From Bacillota bacterium (GTDB taxonomy: Bacteria > Bacillota > Sulfobacillia > JAJZYS01 > JAJZLH01): a DNA stretch of 64,000 nucleotides. The notes under the pieces were generated by a model. It saw nothing but the letters and a program-made list of their open reading frames with translations, searched no databases and was not told where the DNA came from. The stretch covers positions 39,374-103,373 of the forward strand of contig JAJZLY010000009.1 in the NCBI GenBank assembly GCA_021850485.1. Reading direction: 5' to 3'. Made by a program: the position numbers and the translations under genes. Positions 15,699 through 24,001 of this stretch are shown here, piece after piece; within the stretch, counting starts at the first letter, position 1, and the number at the start of each line of letters is the position of its first letter.

Positions 15699-16213
15699 TA
15701 CTCGCCTTGGGCAGCGGCTCCGCTGGAGCGGGACTGAACGATGATCGGAGCTTGGATCTCAGAAGTGCCCATCTCCGAGACCGTAACGGGCAGCTGCTGA
15801 GTTGCAGTTAGCGCCGCCAGAGTTTTTTCGATCAGGGCGAGAACGCCGGCCCGGAACTCCTCCATCAAACGGCCGGTATGGGACAGCATGCTCTCGCGTC
15901 GGGCCAGCACAGCCATGCGCTGGGCGTCCTCTTGAGTCATCCGCTCCTGGGCTTCTTGAACCTTGCGCGTGCCCTGTTCTGACAGCACTGTCAGGGTAGA
16001 CCGCAGGGCGCTCTGTGCCTGCTCGTGATGCTGGATCGCCTGTTCGATCGTTTGAACATCTCGCTGGAACCCCTCTAGTTCCTGGTGCAGCGCAGAGATC
16101 TGAGCCTCCCTGGCCTCCCGGCGAGCCTGTACTTCCTGCTCGACATGGGTCAGAAACCGCTCCGTGGCCGCGATCTTATAGCCAATCAGACTGCGCTTGA
16201 GGTCACGGTCCAT
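15698..16213 (-). CDS. Small DivIVA-like coiled-coil protein
   Basis: A 171-residue, strongly helical protein. The first residues (MDRDLKRSLIGYKIAATERFL) mirror the GY-helix start of DivIVA/GpsB-type proteins and of the larger protein that follows. Residues about 20-110 are predicted coiled coil (many E, Q, R heptads). The C-terminal third is less regular. GGAGGCGTCCC precedes the ATG. It is translationally coupled to the 620-residue gene, so the pair may form a heteromeric scaffold. The PelF homologue lies upstream on the same strand after a 146-base gap; a link to polysaccharide export at a defined cell site is a guess. Confidence 0.6.
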   Translation of the reverse strand: MDRDLKRSLIGYKIAATERFLTHVEQEVQARREAREAQISALHQELEGFQRDVQTIEQAIQHHEQAQSALRSTLTVLSEQGTRKVQEAQERMTQEDAQRMAVLARRESMLSHTGRLMEEFRAGVLALIEKTLAALTATQQLPVTVSEMGTSEIQAPIIVQSRSSGAAAQGE

Positions 16214-16359
16214 GGGACGCCTCCGATCGCACTACTTCCCCTTGGCAACGGTCAATTGGGCTAGGTATCCGCAGATACACGAAGTCGAGTGAAACACTAG
16301 CACGCCAGCAGTGGCGCGCGCAAGAGGCTTGAGTGCTTTTTTGAGTTTCGCGTCCACGG

Positions 16360-18093
16360 CTAGGCCGAGGTGGATCGAACCGCCTCGAGGTGGTTCAGAA
16401 GCCAGGCACTGACCATGTGTCTGAGCCCTTGCTCCGTCTGCCCCAGAGAGCGCTCGAGTTGCGCCATCTGGGCCATCAAGAAAGCCGCCATGGGGTTGTT
16501 GGCATTAGCAGCGATCACGCCTCTGAGCTGATCCAAGGCCGGGGCGGCGAGGCCAACTCGCATCAGCGCGTAGGCCCGGTCTAACGCCAAGAGTTGTTGG
16601 CGTTGGGCATCGGCAGTCCGAGGACTCATACCAGCCAGGCGCATGTAGGTGTCCTGGTACAGGCGGATCGTTCGGGCGACGGTGAAGAAGTTAAGCGCAC
16701 GCTCTCTAGCCGCTTGGCCGAGTCGTTCGCGCAGCGCCCGGTCCTGGGCCAACACGATCAGTGCCAACGCCAGGCGAGCGGGATCACGTGCTGGCACCAA
16801 GAGTCCGGTGTCCCCAATCGCCTCCCTGGTGCCCCCGACGTCGGTGGCGACCACAGGTACCCCGCTCATCATGGATTCGATCACCGAATAGGGAAAGGCT
16901 TCGGAGACGCTGGACTGAACCACGATGTCTGCCCCGCGATACGACTCAGCGATGTTGGTGGTGGCACCCGGGAAGTCGACGACCTTGCCCAGTTCCAACT
17001 CCGAGCGCAGGTCGAGCAACTTCGCATGATACTCAGGCACTGACACCGCGCCGCGCACCACAAATCGCACACCGCCGATCTTTTGTTCGACGATGGCGGC
17101 GGCGTGGAGCAGGCTCTCCAGGTCCTTGTTCGGGTCGGACCTGGCCACACACAGCACTTCCAGCTTGTCTCCGCCAGGTGGTTCAGCCGCGGGCGTGAAC
17201 ACCTGGGGGTCGACGCCGTTGTAAATGACACGAATGCGTCCCGGATCGGCTCCAAGCAGGCGCTCCCAGCGGGCGTTGAAGGCACAGACCGGTGAGAGTT
17301 CATCGGCGTAGTGCAAGTTCGCCCGGACGATGGTCTGAATCAGCGAGATCAAGAAGCGCTTGGCAAAGCCCGACATGTTGCTACGTCCGACCGAGAGATA
17401 TTGCTCGCGCAGGTAGACCCCGTGCTCGGTGAGGATGTAAGGCGAGCCGAACTGGATCTTGGAGACGATGCCGGCCATACCACAGAAGGCCGCAGCCGAC
17501 GAGTGGACCAGGTCCACCTCTGGAAGGGTTGTGTTTAGGACGGTGAAGAAGTGGTAGATCCAGCCCAGCGACTGGACAGCCTCAAAGACCGTCGGTGAGT
17601 CCCACAGACCGTCTGCAGCGGCGGCGACCACCCACTCGCGGTAGTGGTCCCAGACCACCGGATTCTTAAAGGACATCTGGTAGTCGTACACCTGGAAATA
17701 TCTGTACAGACCGGCCAGTGCCTCACCCACCACCTCAGGATCCTCAGCGTTCGCCCGCATCTGGGCGAGGACTTGGTCGAATAGTGGGATAAACAGGCGC
17801 TCAATTTCGGCGGCCGTTGTCCGTTGCTTGCGCAAGAAGATCTGCGAAAAGGCCGCGTCTTGCCGATGCTCTGATGGGTCCTGGGTGCCCCACAACGGAA
17901 TAGTGACGACAGATTGGACGTGGCTGGGCATCGAGAAGCGGATGCTGACATAAGGGTTCATGGCGACAGCGAAGACGATGAAATCCACATCTGGCATCCG
18001 GTGGATCAAGGTGTCGCACCAGGTGCTGACGCCGCCGGGATGGAACGGGTAGGTCCCTTCGGTCGCCAGAAGGACCATCGGTCTGCGTGCCAT
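16360..18093 (-). CDS. pelF: PelF-like GT4 glycosyltransferase with C-terminal TPR-like extension
   Basis: A 577-residue cytosolic GT4-type glycosyltransferase. PelF hallmarks are the N-terminal GTYPFHPGGVSTWCD, the central ILTEHGVYLREQYL, and the donor-site YNGVDPQVF with SVSEAFPYSVIESMMSG and VVATDVGGTREAIGD. PelF polymerises UDP-linked aminosugars into the Pel polysaccharide in characterised systems. About 90 extra residues at the C-terminus (ALDRAYALMRVGLAAPALDQ onward) look like TPR helices, longer than usual PelF. It is transcribed divergently from the pelG-like gene, with 252 bases between. TGGGATGGC precedes a clear ATG; GGAGGTGATGG provides the ribosome site. Confidence 0.85.
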   Translation of the reverse strand: MARRPMVLLATEGTYPFHPGGVSTWCDTLIHRMPDVDFIVFAVAMNPYVSIRFSMPSHVQSVVTIPLWGTQDPSEHRQDAAFSQIFLRKQRTTAAEIERLFIPLFDQVLAQMRANAEDPEVVGEALAGLYRYFQVYDYQMSFKNPVVWDHYREWVVAAAADGLWDSPTVFEAVQSLGWIYHFFTVLNTTLPEVDLVHSSAAAFCGMAGIVSKIQFGSPYILTEHGVYLREQYLSVGRSNMSGFAKRFLISLIQTIVRANLHYADELSPVCAFNARWERLLGADPGRIRVIYNGVDPQVFTPAAEPPGGDKLEVLCVARSDPNKDLESLLHAAAIVEQKIGGVRFVVRGAVSVPEYHAKLLDLRSELELGKVVDFPGATTNIAESYRGADIVVQSSVSEAFPYSVIESMMSGVPVVATDVGGTREAIGDTGLLVPARDPARLALALIVLAQDRALRERLGQAARERALNFFTVARTIRLYQDTYMRLAGMSPRTADAQRQQLLALDRAYALMRVGLAAPALDQLRGVIAANANNPMAAFLMAQMAQLERSLGQTEQGLRHMVSAWLLNHLEAVRSTSA

Positions 18094-18345
18094 CCCATCA
18101 CCTCCCGGTGCGCTCAGGGTCTGATCAATCAGTCGGCGCCTAGCCGTGGTCTACTATATAGTGGTTCCGATCACCTTTGGACCAAGTGGCGAGCGGGGAA
18201 GGCGATGAACCCCGTAACTGGCGATCGCGACGTGCCAGCGGCCGAAGCGCCATCATGAACAGCCCGCCTTGAGCCTGGATATGCAGGATCGGGAGGCCCT
18301 CCCAGGGAATTCGAAAGCGGCCGTTATGTCTGCCTGTGAGGACCG
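18094..18345. promoter_or_regulatory. Divergent pelF/pelG intergenic region with AT-rich palindrome
   Basis: This 252-base spacer must hold promoters for both directions. The only striking element is ACTATATAGT (18153-18162), a perfect 10-bp palindrome that stands out in GC-rich surroundings and contains TATAGT/TACTAT, each close to a -10 box on one strand. No good -35 box is seen at the right spacing. A GAGG lies seven bases before the plus-strand ATG. Nothing else recognisable is present, and no cyclic-di-GMP riboswitch core was found here. Confidence 0.35.
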
Positions 18346-19974
18346 ATGGTGGCGATGGACCACTCTGTGCCGTTGCATCCATTGCCCTCTCGTCGCCTGG
18401 CTCCGGGCCGCGACGATGGCTACGAGCGCCTGATGCGGCAAGTGATGGAGGCCAACCCGGACGTTCAGGACACCATGGACGTAGCGGCGGTGATTGAGTC
18501 CACCGGCTGGACCGACCAGCGCGTCGAGTCGGCGTTTGGCTACGCCAGCGTGTTTGAGCTGGCGGAGCAGATGTATCTGGACATCAAGCGGTCGGTTGGT
18601 AGCCAACCGATTCCACCCAAGGTGGAGATCCCATTGTCGGTGCTTCTGGTGCAGACCATCCGGCAGGTTCTGCACGGGTTCACCTTCGCACTGCCGATGG
18701 CTGTATCCGTGCTCAGCATGATCTTGTTGCATATCTCGGTCGCATCCTACCTCTACTTCAGCGTCTATCAGGCCACAGCGCTGGCGTTGGCCACTTTCTT
18801 GAGCTTCATCGCCACCGGCGGATTCTCGCAGGCGATGGCCAACACCTACTACCTTTTGGTTGGACTTCAGGAGACGTCGATGGTGGAGCGCACCATGTAC
18901 CTGATCATGCGCTGGGGCTTTGTCTTTTCGGTCATCGTCGCCCTCACCGTATTGCTCCTCGACACCATCTTCCCCTTGATGCCGATTTCGCTGGTTTTGT
19001 TTATGTGCATCTACACGGTGATGCTGTCCATGCTTTGGCTGTCGTTCTCGGGCCTATACGTGCTACGCCGGGAGTACATCTTGACCTTGGTCACCGCCCT
19101 CGCCATCTTGATCGCCTATCTGATGTGGACGCACGGATTTCCGGTCGTGGTGGCGCAGGTGGTCGGGATCTTCGCGGCCACAGTGGTCACCGTAGTGGTG
19201 AGTATCGTGATCTTGCGCAAGAGCCTCATTGGTACCAAAGACGGCGGCCGCATCATCAAAACCAGGATGTCGCAGTTGGCGTATACGACCTGGCCCTATT
19301 TCATCTACGGCATCCTCTACTTTGTGTTTATCTTTGCCGATCGCCTGATCGCCTGGTCGACGAACACGGTGTTCTTGCCCTACGACATCTGGTTTCGGGG
19401 TCAATACGAATTGGGCATGGACTGGGCACTGGCGGCGCTGATTGTTCCTCTGGCCGCGGCCGAGGCGATGATCAATTATGTGATGCGGCGGATGCAAACC
19501 GACGAGCACGAGATTGGCCAGCAGGACGTGGTGGTGCTGACCGCCCGCATGCGCCGGGTATACATGACAGGAGTGGCGATTTTCCTGGGGGTGGCAGTGC
19601 TCGGCTGGGCGGCAGCGCACGTCATGTTGCTTCTGGTACTTCACCTGCCTGGCATGCAGAACGCGATTCCGGTCCGCGGCGTCGAGCCCTTTGTGTTGGC
19701 CTGGGCAAGCTGGGCGTATGTGTTTCTGGCCATCTGCCTGTTCAACATCCTGTTGCTGTTCACCCTCTCTCAGCCCATCCCAGCCCTGCGCGCCATGATG
19801 ACCGCGGTGGCCGTCGACTTGGTGGTCGGCTTGGTGGCCACCCGGGTGTTCGCAGCCTACCAATTCGCTGTGATTGGGCTGGCAGTGGGTGTGGCCTATT
19901 TGCTGATCGCCAGTTCAGCCGAAGTCTGGCGCACCCTGTCTCGAATCGACTACATGCTGTTTAGGATCGCGTAG
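18346..19974 (+). CDS. pelG: PelG-like polysaccharide transporter with N-terminal helical extension
   Basis: A 542-residue protein. After about 95 soluble residues (YERLMRQVMEANPDVQDTMD and a helical GYASVFELAEQMY region) there are about twelve membrane segments. The segment PYFIYGILYFVFIFADRLIA, then IWFRGQYELGMDWALAALIV, matches the family-typical region of PelG, the MOP/MATE-like membrane protein thought to move Pel polymer across the membrane. The N-terminal extension is not part of standard PelG and may bind a partner. The gene heads a long plus-strand run and is 9 bases from the next gene. Adjacent PelF supports the call. Confidence 0.75.
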   Translation: MVAMDHSVPLHPLPSRRLAPGRDDGYERLMRQVMEANPDVQDTMDVAAVIESTGWTDQRVESAFGYASVFELAEQMYLDIKRSVGSQPIPPKVEIPLSVLLVQTIRQVLHGFTFALPMAVSVLSMILLHISVASYLYFSVYQATALALATFLSFIATGGFSQAMANTYYLLVGLQETSMVERTMYLIMRWGFVFSVIVALTVLLLDTIFPLMPISLVLFMCIYTVMLSMLWLSFSGLYVLRREYILTLVTALAILIAYLMWTHGFPVVVAQVVGIFAATVVTVVVSIVILRKSLIGTKDGGRIIKTRMSQLAYTTWPYFIYGILYFVFIFADRLIAWSTNTVFLPYDIWFRGQYELGMDWALAALIVPLAAAEAMINYVMRRMQTDEHEIGQQDVVVLTARMRRVYMTGVAIFLGVAVLGWAAAHVMLLLVLHLPGMQNAIPVRGVEPFVLAWASWAYVFLAICLFNILLLFTLSQPIPALRAMMTAVAVDLVVGLVATRVFAAYQFAVIGLAVGVAYLLIASSAEVWRTLSRIDYMLFRIA

Positions 19975-19983
19975 GAGCGCTGC

Positions 19984-21978
19984 ATGGCACTTCCCCTCTG
20001 GTTGATCCTCGAAACGCTGGCTCGGCTGGCGGTTGGCGTGGTGGCCGTGTTCATCTGGTGGCCGACCTACGCTCTGCCGCAATACCCGGCGATGGCCCGT
20101 ATCGATCGGCTGGCGGCCAATGCCACCCAGATGGTGCTCTTTCTGATCGTGGTCGGCTATCTCCTCACCGCCGCCCACCTGCTGTATTGGGTGCCGCTGG
20201 TGGTCCTGATCTTCTTCCTGCGGTTCACGGTACGCCCGGCATACCGCAGCCGCTATGAGCTCTCGACCAACTCGCGCCTGGCGGCCATTTTTCTGGCTGA
20301 ACTGGACCGCTTAGCAACCACACCTCATCGCCTGGCTCAGGGCTTGGTGGGCGGCTGGAACCGTTTCTGGCACAGCCTACGACTACCTTCACTCTACGGC
20401 TTGGTGGCAGCGTTCACGACTCTTGTGGTGGTCTCGGTGGCTGCCTGGAGCCGCTTTTGGGGCAACTGGACACACGCTGCGCTGACCTATTCCGACGCCT
20501 ATGTGGTGATCGTCTGGATGAAAGAAATCCTGGCTCAGAACCTTTTTGTAAACGGAATTTACCCACGGGGCTTCCACTTGGTCCTAGCTCAGATGGACAA
20601 GCTGACCCTGGCCAGCCCAGTCGTGTTCGAGAAATTCTTCGGACCGGCCGTTGGTGTGGCCATGGTGCTGAGCGTCGGCTACTCGGCCTGGAGACTCACC
20701 GGCCGGGTGGCGCCGGGCATCGTGGCCATGGCCCTATACGGCACCATGTTCTTCTTATTCCCCTACGTCGCTGACCGCCAAGCCGCCACCGATAGCCAAG
20801 AGTTCGGCAACATCTTTGCCCTGCCCACGGCCTACTTCGTCTATCAGTCCTGGGTGGCGCCCCAGGAAAAGGGCTGGCGCTGGATTGCGGTCTGCCTGTT
20901 GGCGATTGCCGGGCTGGTCCACCCCATCCCACTGCTCAACGCTGTCATCGCTGCCGTCGCCGGAACGGTGGCAGGGTGGATGGCTGCAGGCGTCGACCGC
21001 AAGGTGCTCGGCTGGTATAGCCGCTGGATTCCGCTGGCCGCCCTGGTCGTGATCTTGCCCGTGGCGGTGCCCTACGCTCTTGGTATTCCGCTGTACGGCT
21101 CCGCAGCCAGCTTCCTTACTGCCAAAGGCACCTTGCCGCTGCTGAGCATTAGCCCGGTGGCCGAAGTGGCCGCCGCCAGTTGCGTACTGCTGTTCTTGTT
21201 GCGGCTGATCCGCCGCCAGGACGGTACCCGGATCGGGGCGCCCCTAGTAGCGCTGTTCGTGCTGGCGGGCGCCGTGGCGGTGCAGCAGCTGCCGCACTTC
21301 GGCATCGACTCCGCCTTGCTCACCACCAGGAGTGGCGAGTTCGTGGCTTTTGCCGAAGCACTGGGGCTGGCCATGGGCTGGTGTCTGATTGAGGAGCTGA
21401 TCGGCTGGGTGGTGCGAGACAGGGCGGCGACCTGGCTGTCGTTGCTGTCTGCGCTGGTGCTGACGGGGTATGCATGGCTGGTGTTCCCGCCGCCAGCGCT
21501 GACCCCTTATTCAATGACTTCCGATGCCTACGTTTACGCTTTTGAGAAAATTGCCACTACCCAGACGAGTGGCTCCTGGCTGGTCATCTCCAATAACTTT
21601 GGCTACTCGCTGGCGCTCGACCAGGGATTTCAAATCGACATCCCCACCTTTGTCAGCCACGTTTCGGCCTCAAGTCCCTTCCGCTGGCCCCACTACGCGC
21701 CCGGCGGTGGGGTCAAGCCCTACCCGCTGGCCCAAAGTGAGATCTTCTTATTTGTTAACCATCACTACCATATGGCGCCGGCCGCGGTGTCAGGGCCCCT
21801 TTACGCCGCCATCGACCGTCACGACAGCGCCTTGATCGCAGCCTGGCTGCGCACCTGGGATGCGACCCATCGCCCGGCGACCGTGTTCTTCACCAGCCCG
21901 GAGCTCACCGTTTATGAGCTGACGCTGCAGACATCTACAACTGCCACCACCGGTCGAACCGTGAACGGGGGCGGTTAG
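19984..21978 (+). CDS. Large polytopic membrane protein, GT-C-like (paralogue 1)
   Basis: A 664-residue protein with about twelve hydrophobic segments. It has an extracytoplasmic-looking region after the first two (HAALTYSDAYVVIVWMKEIL, then NGIYPRGFHLVL) and a soluble C-terminal domain (TSDAYVYAFEKIATTQTSGS onward). This is reminiscent of GT-C glycosyltransferases, in which an acidic residue in the first loop is catalytic; Asp in YSDAY is a candidate. I do not recognise a named family. A close paralogue lies at 30960-32915. Context in the Pel-like cluster suggests polymer modification or assembly. Five bases separate it from the next membrane protein gene. Confidence 0.65.
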   Translation: MALPLWLILETLARLAVGVVAVFIWWPTYALPQYPAMARIDRLAANATQMVLFLIVVGYLLTAAHLLYWVPLVVLIFFLRFTVRPAYRSRYELSTNSRLAAIFLAELDRLATTPHRLAQGLVGGWNRFWHSLRLPSLYGLVAAFTTLVVVSVAAWSRFWGNWTHAALTYSDAYVVIVWMKEILAQNLFVNGIYPRGFHLVLAQMDKLTLASPVVFEKFFGPAVGVAMVLSVGYSAWRLTGRVAPGIVAMALYGTMFFLFPYVADRQAATDSQEFGNIFALPTAYFVYQSWVAPQEKGWRWIAVCLLAIAGLVHPIPLLNAVIAAVAGTVAGWMAAGVDRKVLGWYSRWIPLAALVVILPVAVPYALGIPLYGSAASFLTAKGTLPLLSISPVAEVAAASCVLLFLLRLIRRQDGTRIGAPLVALFVLAGAVAVQQLPHFGIDSALLTTRSGEFVAFAEALGLAMGWCLIEELIGWVVRDRAATWLSLLSALVLTGYAWLVFPPPALTPYSMTSDAYVYAFEKIATTQTSGSWLVISNNFGYSLALDQGFQIDIPTFVSHVSASSPFRWPHYAPGGGVKPYPLAQSEIFLFVNHHYHMAPAAVSGPLYAAIDRHDSALIAAWLRTWDATHRPATVFFTSPELTVYELTLQTSTTATTGRTVNGGG

Positions 21979-21982
21979 GCAG

Positions 21983-23971
21983 ATGGTGCTGGCTTCGCTC
22001 GGAACTCTACTGCAGACACTGATCGGCTTTGTCATCGCCGTCTTGATCCTGCCGTCTATGGCCTTAGGCGGCCGCTCAGACGAAGGGGCGCTGGTCAGAC
22101 TCAGCAGCGTGCTGGTGGCAGGCGTGGCGTTTTGGACGGCTGTCACGTTTACCCTCACGCTGGCTCGCAGCGTGGAGCTCGCCACCATGGTGGCCGCGGC
22201 TGTGATCGGCGTGGCGGTGATCCGCACCCGTGGCCGCCGGCCTGCGACCAGAGATGAACGTGCGGCGGGAGCCACGAAGGCCAGCCGATTTTGGGACGTC
22301 TTGGACCCGGGGAGCGGGCACGGACTTTTGTGGTTCATCTGGACCTACCTCGCCGAGCTGGTGAGTGCTGTACGACGGGCCTTGCTCGGGCTGCGACAAC
22401 CCCTGGTGCTCGGTTCGGTGGTCGCCATCTTGATCACATTCGGGTGGCATCTGTGGGGGCCGTTAAACCAGGTAGCTCCTGGAACTGCCGAGGGCTATGT
22501 TGATCTTTTGGCCGTGAAGGAGATCGCTCTCAACCAGGGTCCGTTTGCAGTTGGCCTTTTCCCCGAGGGGTTGCATGTCCTGGTGGCGGCCCTCTCCACC
22601 CTATTTCTTAATAACTCGCTGCTGGTCTTCCGTTTTTGGGGTGCCCTGACTGCGGTGATGATCGTGCTGGGCGCAATGGCGCTGGCCTGGGAGATCTCTG
22701 GTGGCAGTCTGTGGGCGATCTTTACCACGGCCGTCATGGTCGGCCTTACCACCTTGCCGACGGCGGGCGGCGTGCCCTGGCATCTGACCACGCCGATCGC
22801 CGTGAAGATGGGCCTGGCCTTTTTGCTATTTGGGTTGGCCTTTGCCCTGCGCTGGCTGCGGGATGGCGAGCGGCGGGACCGCATGATCATGATATCGGCC
22901 GCAGTGGTGGTGACCCTGGTCGAACCGTTGCTGGTGCCGTATTTGCTGGCCGGCGTGGTCATGCTGGCCCTAAGTTGGGCGTCGTTGGTGGCCGGTACTT
23001 GGAAGCGGGCGATCAGTGCCGTGTTTGTCACGCTGGTGGCCATCGCGGCCAGCCTGATCCCGATCGCGGGTGGGCTGCTGCTGAAGGTCGCACCACTAAC
23101 CATCTTGTGGACAATGCGCATTCCCTATCTGCCGCCGACCGGGCTGACCATGTGGTTGACTGGCCCCAGGGCACCGCTCCTGATCGGCGCTGTGGTGGCA
23201 GGGCTGCTGGTGCAAACGATACTGGCCTTTCGCAATTCCCGCAGCTGGTCCGCCGTCACCTTGGGCATGGCCCTGGCCATTGCCAGCTGCTGGGGACTGA
23301 CCAAGCTAGGCCCCATCGGACTGTATGACGTGGGCGGAGCCGGCCTGGCGGCCGATGTGGTCGGGGCGCTCTTGATCACCACCTTTTTTGGATGGGCGTA
23401 TATGGGAGCGCTCAAGCTGCAGGAGAACCGGGCGGTGGCTGTGATCCTGGCCCTGGTCACCCTCGCCCCTGGCCTCTATCTGGCACCGCTCAAGCCGCAA
23501 CCGCTACATCGCTTCGAGGCAGTGGGCTCGGGCCAAGTCTACTTGCGGGTCAGCACCACCTTTCCGGCGTATACGTGGACCTTGATCTCTCCGACGCAAC
23601 AGTACAGCGAGGTGCTGGGCACGGGATGGCACGTGGAGCTGATCACCTTCGTCGGCAGTGCTCTGCTGGCGCAGGCCAAGAACCGCGACTTCAGGCCCAA
23701 AGATGCCCGCCATTTGGCGATCTTGACGCCAGACATCTTCCTCGACATTCCGCTCAAGGTGCCAGGTTTCCCACACCCGATCACGGTTCAAGATGCCAGT
23801 CTCAAGTTGCCCGTCGGCGGTGGCTCCTTGGTCTACACCGGCACGGCAGGAGCGGCCGTCAGCGGCCGGGCTTTGGTCTGGGGCCTGGCCTACTTAAAGT
23901 CTCATCCCAAGACGGCCAGCGTATACTTCCACAGTAGCCAGCTGCTGGTGATCTGGATTCAACAGCCATGA
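21983..23971 (+). CDS. Large polytopic membrane protein, GT-C-like, of unknown function
   Basis: A 662-residue protein with about thirteen hydrophobic segments, the same overall plan as its upstream neighbour, but only distantly similar. TAEGYVDLLAVKEIALNQGP followed by VGLFPEGLHVLVAAL corresponds in place to the YSDAY/GIYPRGFH region of the neighbour. A soluble C-terminal part (FPAYTWTLISPTQQYSEVLG, then VYFHSSQLLVIWIQ) ends the protein. Function is unknown; a membrane glycosyltransferase or polymer-handling role is inferred from plan and neighbours. It starts with ATG five bases after the previous stop and ends about 30 bases before the HD-GYP gene. Confidence 0.6.
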   Translation: MVLASLGTLLQTLIGFVIAVLILPSMALGGRSDEGALVRLSSVLVAGVAFWTAVTFTLTLARSVELATMVAAAVIGVAVIRTRGRRPATRDERAAGATKASRFWDVLDPGSGHGLLWFIWTYLAELVSAVRRALLGLRQPLVLGSVVAILITFGWHLWGPLNQVAPGTAEGYVDLLAVKEIALNQGPFAVGLFPEGLHVLVAALSTLFLNNSLLVFRFWGALTAVMIVLGAMALAWEISGGSLWAIFTTAVMVGLTTLPTAGGVPWHLTTPIAVKMGLAFLLFGLAFALRWLRDGERRDRMIMISAAVVVTLVEPLLVPYLLAGVVMLALSWASLVAGTWKRAISAVFVTLVAIAASLIPIAGGLLLKVAPLTILWTMRIPYLPPTGLTMWLTGPRAPLLIGAVVAGLLVQTILAFRNSRSWSAVTLGMALAIASCWGLTKLGPIGLYDVGGAGLAADVVGALLITTFFGWAYMGALKLQENRAVAVILALVTLAPGLYLAPLKPQPLHRFEAVGSGQVYLRVSTTFPAYTWTLISPTQQYSEVLGTGWHVELITFVGSALLAQAKNRDFRPKDARHLAILTPDIFLDIPLKVPGFPHPITVQDASLKLPVGGGSLVYTGTAGAAVSGRALVWGLAYLKSHPKTASVYFHSSQLLVIWIQQP

Positions 23972-24001
23972 GTGCGGCGGAGAGCGGATCGGAGGTGCCT
24001 A

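Noticed and set aside
19005-19964. Open frame of 319 codons inside the pelG-like gene
   Set aside because: It is in another frame of a gene with clear membrane segments, is rich in His/Arg/Gly and has no ribosome site.
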